This document shows, one piece after another, positions 14,258 to 22,554 of a stretch of DNA of 32,716 nucleotides (its first letter is position 1; the number at the start of each line of letters is the position of its first letter). The position numbers and the translations under genes are program-made. The stretch is from Bacteroidetes bacterium ADurb.Bin217 (lineage in GTDB: Bacteria > Bacteroidota > Bacteroidia > Bacteroidales > UBA1715), in contig MWCJ01000033.1 of assembly GCA_002069975.1 (NCBI GenBank), positions 1 through 32,716 on the forward strand, given 5' to 3'. Under the pieces are notes generated by a model. It did not search any database. It was not told the DNA's origin and saw only the letters and a list, made by a program, of their open reading frames with translations.

Positions 14258-15955
14258 CTATAAACTTCCCATCGACATCAAAAACTCATCGTTATCGCGA
14301 GTGAGAGGCATTTTTTTGCTTAGGAATTCCATAGCTTCCACAGGATTCATATCTGTCAAGAAATTACGCAACACCCAGTTTTTGCTCAATCTGTTTTTAT
14401 CAATAAGTAAATCATCGCGTCGTGTGCTCGATAAATTAACGTCAACGGCAGGATAAATACGTTTATTTGAAATACGTCTATCAAGCTGTAACTCCATATT
14501 ACCGGTACCTTTAAATTCTTCAAAAATTACATCATCCATTTTAGAACCTGTTTCGGTAAGTGCAGTAGCTATAATAGTAAGCGACCCGCCATTTTCGATA
14601 TTACGAGCAGCACCAAAGAATCGTTTTGGTTTATGCAGAGCGTTTGCATCTACCCCGCCCGATAATATTTTACCAGATGCAGGTTGTGCCATATTGAAAG
14701 CACGAGCCAAACGAGTAATAGAATCGAGTAAAATACACACATCGTGACCACACTCAACCAAACGTTTTGCTTTTTCTAACACAATATTAGCAACCTTAAC
14801 ATGTCTATCCGACGGTTCGTCAAAAGTAGAGGCAATTACTTCAGCTTTTACGCTTCGTTTCATGTCTGTAACTTCTTCAGGTCGTTCATCAATAAGTAAA
14901 ATCAATAAATAAACTTCGGGGTGATTATCGGCAATGGCATTTGCAACGTTTTTAAGTAAAGTAGTTTTACCTGTTTTTGGTTGAGCAACTATTAAACCAC
15001 GTTGCCCTTTACCAATAGGTGTAAACATGTCGATTATACGAGTAGATAAATCATTATGTCCTTTGCCTGTTAAATTAAATTTTTCTTCAGGAAATAAAGG
15101 TGTTAAATGGTCAAAATGAACCCTATCGCGAACTTCATCGGGAGTTCTACCATTTATGCGTTCAACTTTGATAAGCGGAAAATATTTTTCGCCCTCTTTG
15201 GGTGGACGAATAGCGCCTTCAATAGTATCGCCGGTTTTAAGACCAAACAATTTGATTTGCGATTGCGATACATATATATCATCGGGAGAATTTAAATAAT
15301 TATAATCGCCCGAACGAAGAAAACCATAACCTTCTTGCATCATATCTAAGACACCGGATCCTATAACAATACCATCGAATTCCGATATTTTTTCTTGTTT
15401 CTGATTTTGTTGATTATTTTGTTGCTGCTGTTGATTATTCTGTTGATGTTGATTATTTTGTTGTGGAGTATATTGTTGTCTTTGAGGTTTTTGAAATTGT
15501 TCTTTATGTTCTGGAGTAGCAATAGGTTCAACTATTTGTTCGTGAACAATCTCCGGAGCATCTACTTCTGTTAAAATAGGAGGAGCTGCCATTGTTGTAT
15601 CGTGCTCTTCTTCTACTTGCGAAACAACTTGTGGTTCTTCTTTCGCAACGGGAGCACTCGAACGTGGTTGAACTTTCTCGGGTTTACTTACTTGCACTAT
15701 TGTTCTTGCTCGTTTACGGGGACGTTTGTCTTCGTCACTTGCAGCTTGAGTTTGATCTTGGTCGAATTGTAATTCACCTTGTTTTATCGGAGCATCATCT
15801 ACAGGTAAATTGCGAGGAATGCTACCTTGTTCTTCTAATATTTTAATAATTAAATCTTCTTTTTTGAAAGCGGCTGGATTTTGCACGCCTAATTTTGTTG
15901 CTATTTCTTTTAAATCAGAAACAAGCATTTTTTTTAAATCGTTTGCTTGATACAT
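14258..15955 (-). CDS. rho: Transcription termination factor Rho
   Basis: 565 residues, about 145 more than E. coli Rho. Residues 1-45 are the Rho N-terminal helical domain ([13 protein letters not shown]). Residues about 50-190 are an inserted low-complexity region, acidic/proline-rich and then almost only Gln and Asn (about 165-187). The RNA-binding cold-shock fold follows (GYGFLRS, 209-215; [13 protein letters not shown]). The ATPase domain has the P-loop AQPKTGKTT (334-342), [16 protein letters not shown] and the secondary RNA-binding/Q-loop region [10 protein letters not shown]. Rho is an RNA-translocating hexamer that ends transcription. Such long inserts are typical of Bacteroidetes Rho. 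Convergent with the dar operon. Confidence 0.97.
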   Translation of the reverse strand: MYQANDLKKMLVSDLKEIATKLGVQNPAAFKKEDLIIKILEEQGSIPRNLPVDDAPIKQGELQFDQDQTQAASDEDKRPRKRARTIVQVSKPEKVQPRSSAPVAKEEPQVVSQVEEEHDTTMAAPPILTEVDAPEIVHEQIVEPIATPEHKEQFQKPQRQQYTPQQNNQHQQNNQQQQQNNQQNQKQEKISEFDGIVIGSGVLDMMQEGYGFLRSGDYNYLNSPDDIYVSQSQIKLFGLKTGDTIEGAIRPPKEGEKYFPLIKVERINGRTPDEVRDRVHFDHLTPLFPEEKFNLTGKGHNDLSTRIIDMFTPIGKGQRGLIVAQPKTGKTTLLKNVANAIADNHPEVYLLILLIDERPEEVTDMKRSVKAEVIASTFDEPSDRHVKVANIVLEKAKRLVECGHDVCILLDSITRLARAFNMAQPASGKILSGGVDANALHKPKRFFGAARNIENGGSLTIIATALTETGSKMDDVIFEEFKGTGNMELQLDRRISNKRIYPAVDVNLSSTRRDDLLIDKNRLSKNWVLRNFLTDMNPVEAMEFLSKKMPLTRDNDEFLMSMGSL

Positions 15956-16227
15956 AAAAAAAGTATGTGAATTACAAATTGAATATGTTTTGAAATTTGT
16001 TTTGTTATTTAAATTGACCTTTTACAGTCTGATGTAACTACACTATTATAACGTTCTTATCTTGTGTGATTAATACTTGTTTTAATCATGTAATTTCACT
16101 GGGATTTTGAATTATAAGGGCAGTAAGTATTCATAATGTACCCTAAATTCAATGCAATATTACGCAATAAAATTTACAAATGAAAATTAAACAATAAAAA
16201 AAACTGATTTTACATATATTTACGCAA

Positions 16228-18144
16228 CTATAATTTGGTAATAACCATTTCGGTACGCCTGTTTTTTGCTCTATTTTCTGCTGTTGAATTATCTACCATA
16301 GGTTTATTATCGGCATATCCTTTATAGGTCAATCGCGACGAAGCTATTCCCTGTTCAACAATAAAATCATACACTGCTTTTGCTCTATTGTTAGACAATG
16401 CAATATTATGTTGTTTATTTCCCACGTTATCGGTATGACCGCCAATTTCGAAACAAACTGTAGTATTTGTATTCATAAAGTCAACTATAGCTTGCAATTC
16501 AACTTTTGACTCTGGTTTTAATGCATACGAATCGGTATCAAAAAACACATTGTTTAACACCACGGTATTTCCTATAGCTATTGGTTGCATTGGAATTTGC
16601 AATGTTTTTGAAACTGTTTTCAAATGCACTTGCTCCGAATACAACAAATATCCATGATGAGTAAGAGTAAGAGCATACGTTTTATCTTCGGCAAACGGCA
16701 CTACAAAACTGCCAGTATAGTAATCTGCAATATGTTCGTAGAAAACCTCTCCTGTTTGTATATCACTTAATTGTATAAGTGCAGGCACTTTTTTATCAAT
16801 ATTTTTAGCATCGTACACAACACCGCTTATATATGTTACCGGCGATGGTTTTATAGGAAAAGAAGCATCTATATCAAATTCAAAAATATCTATTCCTCCC
16901 AAGCTACCGTATTGATTTGATGCAAAATAACCTTTGGTTCCTGCTGCATTTACTACAATATGCGATTCTTTACTGTGAGTGTTAAGAGGATATCCCATAT
17001 TTACAGGAGTTCTCCACGATCCATTGGCATGCCGTTGTGTAACAAACATATCTTTTTTACCCATTCCATAATGACCATCGGTAGAAAAAAACAATGTTTT
17101 TCCATCGGCATGAATAAATGGCGATTCTTCTTCGTCTTTGGTATTTATAGTTTCGCCCAAATTAACAGGTGGTGTCCAAGTATTCGTATCGGTAAGGGTA
17201 CTCATCCAAATATCTTTTTTTCCAAATCCACCGGGACGATTCGAAACAAAATACAATGTGCGACCATCGGCAGACAAACTTGGTTGCGATTCCCAGTGTC
17301 GAGAATTAACGGGAGAACCTAAGTTTTTCGGTTTTATCCATTGATTTCCAACTTTATAGGTTATATAAATATCGCACGACCCCTTTCCTCCAGCCATTCC
17401 ACATGCAGTATATACCATTGTTTTACCATCGGCAGAAATAGATTGTGCTCCTTCGTTACTTAATGTTGTTATAGGTTTTGGAAACAACATTCTATTTGTC
17501 CATTCTCCCTGTTGCTTAACCGAATAAAACATATCTTCTTGAAACGACTTGCTTCCAAAGGGAACATTACAAGTAATAATAAATAATTCTTCGTCAACAG
17601 TAATAGCTGGATGAAAATCATCGTATTGAGAATTTATTGCCTGCCCCATATTTTTGGGTTTAAAGTTTACAGGTTTTGTTTGTAAATCAAGAGCTATTGA
17701 ACAACGCTTTTCCAAATCCGCGAGTTTTTCAATTTCATGAATTTGCAATTGCTGTTTTTTTTGCGTAAGTATTTCAACATTTTTTTGAGCTTGAGCATAT
17801 AATCCACTATCAAATTGTTCATATGCTAATTTGTAATATGCCCATGGAGTTTTATCGCCACACAAACCTACACATGTTTGCAAAGTCGACAACATTTGTT
17901 GAGTATCTCCTTGTTGCATATAAATACCGGCGAGCAAGTAATATGCTTCACTAAAGGTGTTATCAATTTTAAGTGCATTTTGTACTTCTAGCAATGCTTG
18001 ATCGTAGTATCGCAACTCAAATTGTTTGATTGCTTGTTCGTATGCTGCAATAGCCCGTTTGTTTTGGGTAGAATATGTTTGCGAAAACATAGGTAGAGAA
18101 CACATAACAATCGCGAGGAAACAAATAAATTTTTGAAATTTCAT
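16228..18144 (-). CDS. OmpA-family envelope protein with TPR, PD40 beta-propeller and peptidoglycan-binding domains (PorE-like plan)
   Basis: 638 residues. Signal peptide 1-21 (FLAIVMCSLPMFSQ); the residues before the Cys do not fit a lipobox, so it is probably not a lipoprotein. TPR-like helices cover about 25-150. A PD40/WD40-like propeller covers about 175-430, with repeats such as LSADGRTLYFVSNRPGGFG and IHADGKTLFFSTDGHYGMG. A carboxypeptidase-regulatory-like beta domain lies at about 435-520 (TYISGVVYDAKN). The OmpA C-terminal domain (about 530-638) has FFDTDSYALKPES, IGGHTDNVG and NRAKAVYDFIVEQG with the final RRTEMVI, which bind peptidoglycan. This domain order is that of PorE of the type IX secretion system, but Bacteroidetes carry several paralogues, so the T9SS role is not assured. 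Upstream lies the hisG terminator, so it is a separate transcript. Confidence 0.88.
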   Translation of the reverse strand: MKFQKFICFLAIVMCSLPMFSQTYSTQNKRAIAAYEQAIKQFELRYYDQALLEVQNALKIDNTFSEAYYLLAGIYMQQGDTQQMLSTLQTCVGLCGDKTPWAYYKLAYEQFDSGLYAQAQKNVEILTQKKQQLQIHEIEKLADLEKRCSIALDLQTKPVNFKPKNMGQAINSQYDDFHPAITVDEELFIITCNVPFGSKSFQEDMFYSVKQQGEWTNRMLFPKPITTLSNEGAQSISADGKTMVYTACGMAGGKGSCDIYITYKVGNQWIKPKNLGSPVNSRHWESQPSLSADGRTLYFVSNRPGGFGKKDIWMSTLTDTNTWTPPVNLGETINTKDEEESPFIHADGKTLFFSTDGHYGMGKKDMFVTQRHANGSWRTPVNMGYPLNTHSKESHIVVNAAGTKGYFASNQYGSLGGIDIFEFDIDASFPIKPSPVTYISGVVYDAKNIDKKVPALIQLSDIQTGEVFYEHIADYYTGSFVVPFAEDKTYALTLTHHGYLLYSEQVHLKTVSKTLQIPMQPIAIGNTVVLNNVFFDTDSYALKPESKVELQAIVDFMNTNTTVCFEIGGHTDNVGNKQHNIALSNNRAKAVYDFIVEQGIASSRLTYKGYADNKPMVDNSTAENRAKNRRTEMVITKL

Positions 18145-18204
18145 ACTCTTTTTATTAAAAAAAACAATTTACAAACAAATATGCGATAGTACAAGTTTTT
18201 TACC

Positions 18205-18240
18205 AAAAAAATAGCGTACAACAGAGATTGTACGCTATTT
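18205..18240 (-). terminator. Rho-independent terminator of hisG
   Basis: 18209-18221 and 18228-18240 form a 13-bp perfect stem (core tagcgtacaa / ttgtacgcta) with a six-base loop; on the minus strand it is followed by a run of T (18208-18205 plus those within the stem base). It lies 18 bp after the hisG stop and separates hisG from the OmpA-family gene. Confidence 0.9.
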
Positions 18241-18257
18241 CAAATATGTTTATTGTA

Positions 18258-19121
18258 TTACAGCACCATTTGTTCAATTGGGCATACCAAAATACCTTCG
18301 GCGCCAGCAGCTTTAACTTTTTCAATAATTTCCCAAAAAGCATCTTCGTGAATTACCGAATGTACCGAACTCCACCCCTCTGTTTGCAGAGGAATAATAG
18401 TTGGACTTTTCATGCCCGGCAACAATTTGCAAACTTCTTCTATTGCCGAATTAGGCACATTCATGAGAATATATTTGTTGTTTTGTGCTTTTTCTACAGC
18501 TTCAACACGCAACATCCATTTTGCAAGCAATGCTTTCTTTTCGACAGTAAGATTTACGTTACCTATAAGTGCCGCTTCCGATTTAAATATTTCTTCAACT
18601 TCTTTCAATCCATTCATAAGTAAGGTTCCACCGGTACTTACTAAATCGCAAATAGCATCTGCCAAACCAATAGTTGGAGCTATTTCTACCGAACCGCTTA
18701 TTTCATGAATTTCGGCTTTTACGCCAACCGACTGTAAGTGCTTTTCTAATAACACCGGATACGAAGTTGCAATTTTTTTACCTTCGAGCGAATGTATCGA
18801 TTCATATTTAAAATCATTGGGAACAGCTATCGATAAACGGCATTTAGAAAAACCAAGTTTTTTTATAACTTCTACTTCTTGATTTTGTTCTACAATTTCA
18901 TTCATGCCAAGAATACCAAAATCGGCTACACCATCGGCTACATAGCGTGGAATATCGTCGTCGCGCAAAAACAATATTTCCATTGGAAAATTGAATGCTT
19001 TTGTTTTTAAACTACTTGAGTTTGATACGAATTTAATACCGCAATTTTTAAGTAATTCAATAGATTTTTCGCTTAATCTACCACTTTTTTGAATTGCTAA
19101 TTTAATTACTGTTTGTTCCAT
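18258..19121 (-). CDS. hisG: ATP phosphoribosyltransferase, long form
   Basis: 287 residues, the size of the long HisG with a C-terminal ACT-like regulatory domain that binds histidine. The start has LAIQKSGRLSEKSIELLKNC; the catalytic region has FLRDDDIPRYVADGVADFGI (about 50-70) and the PRPP-binding stretch DAICDLVSTGGTLLMNGL (about 155-172). The regulatory end reads MKSPTIIPL and AGAEGILVCPIEQMVL. It catalyses the first step of histidine synthesis, ATP + PRPP to phosphoribosyl-ATP. No other his gene is present in the window: rimO lies upstream and an OmpA-family gene after a terminator downstream. Expression is predicted to be controlled by the histidine-rich leader and hairpin in front of it. 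Confidence 0.97.
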   Translation of the reverse strand: MEQTVIKLAIQKSGRLSEKSIELLKNCGIKFVSNSSSLKTKAFNFPMEILFLRDDDIPRYVADGVADFGILGMNEIVEQNQEVEVIKKLGFSKCRLSIAVPNDFKYESIHSLEGKKIATSYPVLLEKHLQSVGVKAEIHEISGSVEIAPTIGLADAICDLVSTGGTLLMNGLKEVEEIFKSEAALIGNVNLTVEKKALLAKWMLRVEAVEKAQNNKYILMNVPNSAIEEVCKLLPGMKSPTIIPLQTEGWSSVHSVIHEDAFWEIIEKVKAAGAEGILVCPIEQMVL

Positions 19122-19143
19122 ATTGTTATTTTAATATATATCT

Positions 19144-19175
19144 AAAAAAAAAGGCTTGCCCCGAAGCAAACCTTT
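19144..19175 (-). terminator. Attenuator hairpin in the hisG leader
   Basis: On the minus strand aggtttgc (19173-19166), loop ttcggg and gcaagcct (19159-19152) make an 8-bp stem with one G-T pair, extended by A-T pairs at the base, followed by eight or more T (19151-19144). It ends 22 bp before the hisG ATG and comes 33 bp after the leader-peptide stop, as expected of a transcription attenuator. The stretch gaacc upstream (about 19201-19197, minus strand) can pair with ggttt of the stem and may take part in the antiterminator. Confidence 0.8.
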
Positions 19176-19208
19176 ATATTATATGCATTCAGTCATGGTT
19201 CAATGTCC

Positions 19209-19238
19209 TTATTGTATATGATGATGAATGTGTTTCAT
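19209..19238 (-). CDS. hisL: his leader peptide, MKHIHHHIQ
   Basis: A nine-codon reading frame with its own ATG and TAA stop. Four of the nine codons are histidine (CAC, then CAT CAT CAT after one isoleucine). The position, just upstream of a terminator hairpin and then hisG on the same strand, is that of the his leader peptide of classical attenuation: ribosome stalling at the His codons under histidine shortage would prevent the hairpin from forming. It is too short to find by length; support comes from the codon content and the arrangement. The chance of such a run here by accident is low but not computed. Confidence 0.78.
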   Translation of the reverse strand: MKHIHHHIQ

Positions 19239-19255
19239 TTCTTTATTTTTTTTTG

Positions 19256-19263
19256 CAATAATA
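19256..19263 (-). promoter_or_regulatory. Possible -7 box of the hisG transcript
   Basis: TATTATTG on the minus strand differs by one base from TAnnTTTG and lies 17 bp before the leader-peptide ATG. A TTTG is found 15 bp upstream, which is shorter than the usual 19-21, so the assignment is weak. Confidence 0.3.
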
Positions 19264-19302
19264 CATATTTTTTTAAAGCAAAAAAAAAATCGATTACAAA
19301 AA

Positions 19303-20589
19303 CTATATTTTTCCAAATACATCATATACATCGGCATCAATAATTTCAACATCGTAAAAACCACCTATTTCCAATTGCTTTTCAGTATTAATAAGCACTT
19401 CATTGTCTACTTCATATGCATCAAATTGCGTTCTACCAATATATGAATTTTGTTCTTTTCTATCAATTATTACTTTTTGAGTAGTACCCACCTTTCGCAT
19501 ATTATTTTTCAACGATATATCTTGCTGTGTATTCATTAGTATATCCAACCGTTCTTGTTTAACGCGTTCCGGCACCTCATTTTTGTAATGTTCGCCGGCA
19601 TAAGTACCTTCTTCGTGAGAATAAGTAAACACTCCTAACCTATCAAATTGAGCTTGCTTTACGAAATCATGTAATTTATTGAATTCCAATTCCGTTTCGC
19701 CAGGATGACCAACAATAAGCGTCGTGCGAATAGCTATGTTTGGAATCATTTTTTTGATATTCTCAATCAACCCCCATGTTTCTTTCTCGGTAAAACCTCG
19801 TCGCATACGAGAAAGCACCAAATCGGAAATATGCTGAAACGGTATATCGATATACTTGCAAATTTTAGGAGAATTATTCATTAAATCCAGTACTTCAAGC
19901 GGAAAATTGTTAGGATACAAATAATGTAATCGTAACCATTCCAAACCTTGAATAGGTAATAATTGTTCTAATAAATCTCGTAATGCATTTTTCTTGTATA
20001 TATCATACCCATAATACGATAAATCTTGAGAAATAAGTGATAATTCTTTCACACCAACAGATTGCAAATATGTAGCTTCGGCAACCAACTGCTCTATAGG
20101 TTCCGACACGTGAGCTCCTCGAATAGCAGGAATAGCACAAAACGCACAACTACGATTGCACCCTTCGGCAAGTTTGAGATATGAAAAATGCTTTGGTGTA
20201 GAAACAATTCGTTCGTGTAAAATACTTTTGTTTGCTTGTGCATGAAGTTCTTTCACAATATCTATAAATCCACGCGAACCAAAATACGAATCGACTTCGG
20301 GAATTTCGGCACGTAAATCATTGGCATACCGCTCCGAAAGGCAACCAATAACATACACATGTTCTATCTCTCCTGCTTCTTTTGCCTGTATAGCTTGCAA
20401 AATCATTTCAATTGATTCTTCTTTAGCATCGTGAATAAACCCACACGTGTTAATAATAACCACTTCAGAAAAATCATTGGAATCAAACGAAACCGAATAG
20501 CCTATTGCGGCAAGTTGCCGAGCAAGACGCTCGCTGTCTACCGTATTTTTGGAGCAGCCTAAAGTTATAATATTTACTGTTTTACCCAT
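19303..20589 (-). CDS. rimO: Ribosomal protein S12 methylthiotransferase RimO
   Basis: 428 residues from the ATG at 20589; a TTG further upstream at 20601 lies in the T-run of the preceding terminator and was not chosen. N-terminal MTTase domain with ITLGCSKNTVDSE (the SKNTVD form marks RimO) and cluster cysteines C12, C49 and C83. The radical SAM core has EGCNRSCAFCAIP (C144, C148, C151). The C-terminal TRAM domain ends with NSYIGRTQFDAYEVDNEV and YDVEIIDADVYDVFGKI. The enzyme adds a methylthio group to the conserved aspartate of S12 using two iron-sulfur clusters. It is in the same orientation as hisG downstream, with a 181-bp gap that carries the his leader. Confidence 0.97.
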   Translation of the reverse strand: MGKTVNIITLGCSKNTVDSERLARQLAAIGYSVSFDSNDFSEVVIINTCGFIHDAKEESIEMILQAIQAKEAGEIEHVYVIGCLSERYANDLRAEIPEVDSYFGSRGFIDIVKELHAQANKSILHERIVSTPKHFSYLKLAEGCNRSCAFCAIPAIRGAHVSEPIEQLVAEATYLQSVGVKELSLISQDLSYYGYDIYKKNALRDLLEQLLPIQGLEWLRLHYLYPNNFPLEVLDLMNNSPKICKYIDIPFQHISDLVLSRMRRGFTEKETWGLIENIKKMIPNIAIRTTLIVGHPGETELEFNKLHDFVKQAQFDRLGVFTYSHEEGTYAGEHYKNEVPERVKQERLDILMNTQQDISLKNNMRKVGTTQKVIIDRKEQNSYIGRTQFDAYEVDNEVLINTEKQLEIGGFYDVEIIDADVYDVFGKI

Positions 20590-20599
20590 ATTTACAATC

Positions 20600-20634
20600 A
20601 AAAAAAAAGGTCGCTATATTGCACAGCGACCTTT
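20600..20634 (-). terminator. Rho-independent terminator of the aldolase gene
   Basis: The arms 20606-20615 and 20625-20634 (aaaggtcgct / agcgaccttt) form a 10-bp perfect stem with a nine-base loop, followed on the minus strand by a T-run through 20600. It lies between the aldolase stop and rimO. Confidence 0.9.
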
Positions 20635-20656
20635 ACTATATTACTAACGCAATAGA

Positions 20657-21655
20657 TTATGCTTTACCAGCAGAACCTAAAACATTTACTACTTTATGAG
20701 TATACAATTTTTTCAACTCTTCGCGACCAGGACCTAAATATTGACGAGGGTCAAATTTATCAGGATTATCGTTGAAGAATTTACGTACAGCAGCAGTCAT
20801 AGCCAAACGACCATCAGAGTCGATATTGATTTTACATACTGCAGATGCAGCAGCACGACGTAATTGTTCTTCAGGAATTCCAATAGTATCTTTTAATGCA
20901 CCTCCGTTTGAATTAATTGTAGCAACATATTCTTGAGGAACAGATGAAGCACCATGTAATACGATAGGGAAACCAGGAATTTGTTTTTCGATTTCTTCTA
21001 AAATATCGAAACGTAATGGAGGAGGAACTAATAAACCTTCAGCATTGCGAGTACATTGAGCTGGTGTAAATTTGTTAGCACCATGTGATGTTCCTATAGA
21101 AATAGCCAATGAATCTACACCGGTACGTTGAACGAATTCTATAACCTCTGCCGGTTGGGTATAAGTAGAATGTTCTGCAACTACGTCATCTTCAACACCT
21201 GCCAATACACCTAGTTCACCTTCTACAGTTACACCATGTGCATGTGCATATTCTACAACTTTTTTAGTCAACGCTATATTTTCTTCGAATGAATGGTGAG
21301 AACCATCAATCATAACTGAAGAAAATCCCATATCGATACAGCTTTTACATAATTCGAATGTATCGCCATGATCTAAGTGAAGAGCTATTTGTGGTTTTTC
21401 CCAACCCAATTCTTTTGCATATTCTACCGCACCTTGAGCCAAGAAACGTAACAATGTTTGATTTGCATATTTACGAGCACCACTTGATACTTGTAAAATA
21501 ACAGGAGATTTTTGTTCAGCACAAGCAGATACAATTGCTTGTAATTGCTCTAAATTGTTGAAATTGAACGCAGGAATAGCATACCCGCCAGCTACAGCTT
21601 TTGCAAACAATTCTTTTGTGTTTACCAAGCCTAATTCTTTATAACTTACTGCCAT
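20657..21655 (-). CDS. fba: Class II fructose-1,6-bisphosphate aldolase
   Basis: 332 residues, normal for the class IIB enzymes. Visible: substrate loop AIPAFNFNN (27-34), HLDHGDTF (93-100) with catalytic D95 and zinc ligand H96, VEGELGVLAGVEDD (144-157), SIGTSHGANK (186-195, zinc ligand H191) and VLHGASSVP (232-240, zinc ligand H234), then KINIDSDGR. It cleaves fructose-1,6-bisphosphate to dihydroxyacetone phosphate and glyceraldehyde-3-phosphate, and runs in reverse for gluconeogenesis. A single-gene transcript with its own terminator. Codon use is more GC-balanced and regular than its neighbours, as expected for a highly expressed gene. Confidence 0.96.
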   Translation of the reverse strand: MAVSYKELGLVNTKELFAKAVAGGYAIPAFNFNNLEQLQAIVSACAEQKSPVILQVSSGARKYANQTLLRFLAQGAVEYAKELGWEKPQIALHLDHGDTFELCKSCIDMGFSSVMIDGSHHSFEENIALTKKVVEYAHAHGVTVEGELGVLAGVEDDVVAEHSTYTQPAEVIEFVQRTGVDSLAISIGTSHGANKFTPAQCTRNAEGLLVPPPLRFDILEEIEKQIPGFPIVLHGASSVPQEYVATINSNGGALKDTIGIPEEQLRRAAASAVCKINIDSDGRLAMTAAVRKFFNDNPDKFDPRQYLGPGREELKKLYTHKVVNVLGSAGKA

Positions 21656-21837
21656 GTTTGTATAATAATTAATTTAACTTATAATCTTTTTGCGAGAACC
21701 ATTCACACAAAATATCGCTGCTAAATTATAAAATGATGTGGACTTTACAACATTTTTATTGTTTTTTTTTAGGGAGGTGTGTCTTAATGTATCAAAAGTC
21801 TGAATGTCTGAATGTCTCATTGTCTGAATGTCTAAAT
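21656..21837. other. Non-coding leader of the aldolase gene and tgaatgtc-rich stretch
   Basis: No coding sequence seen. 21776-21837 is made of repeated words tgaatgtc / tctcattg. The line tcttaatgtatcaaaagtct near 21782 is found again, with one change, at about 22459-22478 on the other side of the large duplication, so the whole block 21782-22478 is flanked by ~20-bp direct repeats. Confidence 0.6.
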
Positions 21838-22128
21838 GTCGATATTTTTTTTTAATCCCGAAGGGATGATATTATTATAGTAAACGCCATTACAATATCA
21901 TTCAAAACCCCGAGGGGGGTGACATTATTATCTTCCATCAACCTATAAAATAGGTAATTGTGGATATTCGGTTTTCTACCAATATGTAGCCACTAATGAG
22001 GCAATTCATAAATATTCCAATATTATGACGTATACCATTGCACCGTTAGGTGCATAAGCTCGGTAGAAATTGAATAATACGGGATTGATACCGTGCCGTT
22101 AGGTACGGAACATGAATATTTGAGGTCT
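21838..22128. repeat. Tandem duplication, copy 1 (unit about 318 bp), array of mini-palindromes
   Basis: Nearly identical to 22157-22446. Six small hairpin-forming palindromes follow one another: ATCCC-gaa-GGGAT (21855-21867), ACCCC-gagg-GGGGT type (21907-21920), ACCTAT-aaa-ATAGGT (21941-21955), GCC-actaatga-GGC (21989-22002), GCACC-gtta-GGTGC (22040-22053) and CCGTGCC-gtta-GGTACGG (22091-22108). No coding frame of interest. The ccGAAGgg and ccGTTAgg cores resemble intergenic repeat modules I associate with Bacteroidetes genomes. Confidence 0.9.
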
Positions 22129-22156
22129 AAATGTATGAATGTCTCATTGTCTGAAT

Positions 22157-22446
22157 GTCGATAGTTTTTTTAATCCCGAAGGGATGATATTATTATAGTA
22201 AACGCCATTACAATATCATTCAAAACCCCGAGGGGGGTGACATTATTATCTTCCATCAACCTATAAAATAGGTAATTGTGGATATTCGGTTTTCTACCAA
22301 TATGTAGCCACTAATGAGGCAATTCATAAATATTCCAATATTATGACGTATACCATTGCACCGTTAGGTGCATAAGCTCGGTAGAAATTGAATAATACGG
22401 GATTGATACCGTGCCGTTAGGTACGAAACATGAATATTTGAGGTCT
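22157..22446. repeat. Tandem duplication, copy 2
   Basis: Second copy at an offset of 318-319 bp. Visible differences from copy 1: the length of the T-run before aatcccg (gatag with 7 T against gata with 9 T) and acgaaacatg against acggaacatg. The near identity points to a recent duplication or to gene conversion. The stretch 22447-22554 after it shows nothing recognisable. Confidence 0.9.
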
Positions 22447-22554
22447 GAATGTCAGTGTATCTTAATGTCTCAAAAGTCTTTGTGTACATCCCCACTGCAT
22501 TATTGTTATACGCCAAGGCTATCGCTCCTAAAATATATTACCTACACGTCCTAT

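Noticed and set aside
16960..17344. Plus-strand frames inside the OmpA-family gene
   Set aside because: Shadow frames across the PD40 repeats, without start context or recognisable domains.
18082..18144. Lipoprotein signal in the OmpA-family protein
   Set aside because: The cysteine in AIVMCSLP is preceded by Met, not Gly/Ala/Ser, and a signal peptidase I site after it (MFSQ) fits better.
19228..19446. 72-codon plus-strand frame over the hisG leader and rimO end
   Set aside because: It is antisense to the his leader and the conserved TRAM domain of rimO and is made largely of Phe/Ile/Asn/Lys expected from AT-rich DNA.
20590..20601. Upstream TTG start for rimO
   Set aside because: It lies in the T-run of the aldolase terminator, and the family normally begins at or near the ATG at 20589.
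21838..22446. CRISPR array or transposon ends
   Set aside because: Only two long units of about 318 bp, no short regular repeats with unique spacers, no cas genes and no transposase frame in or near the block.
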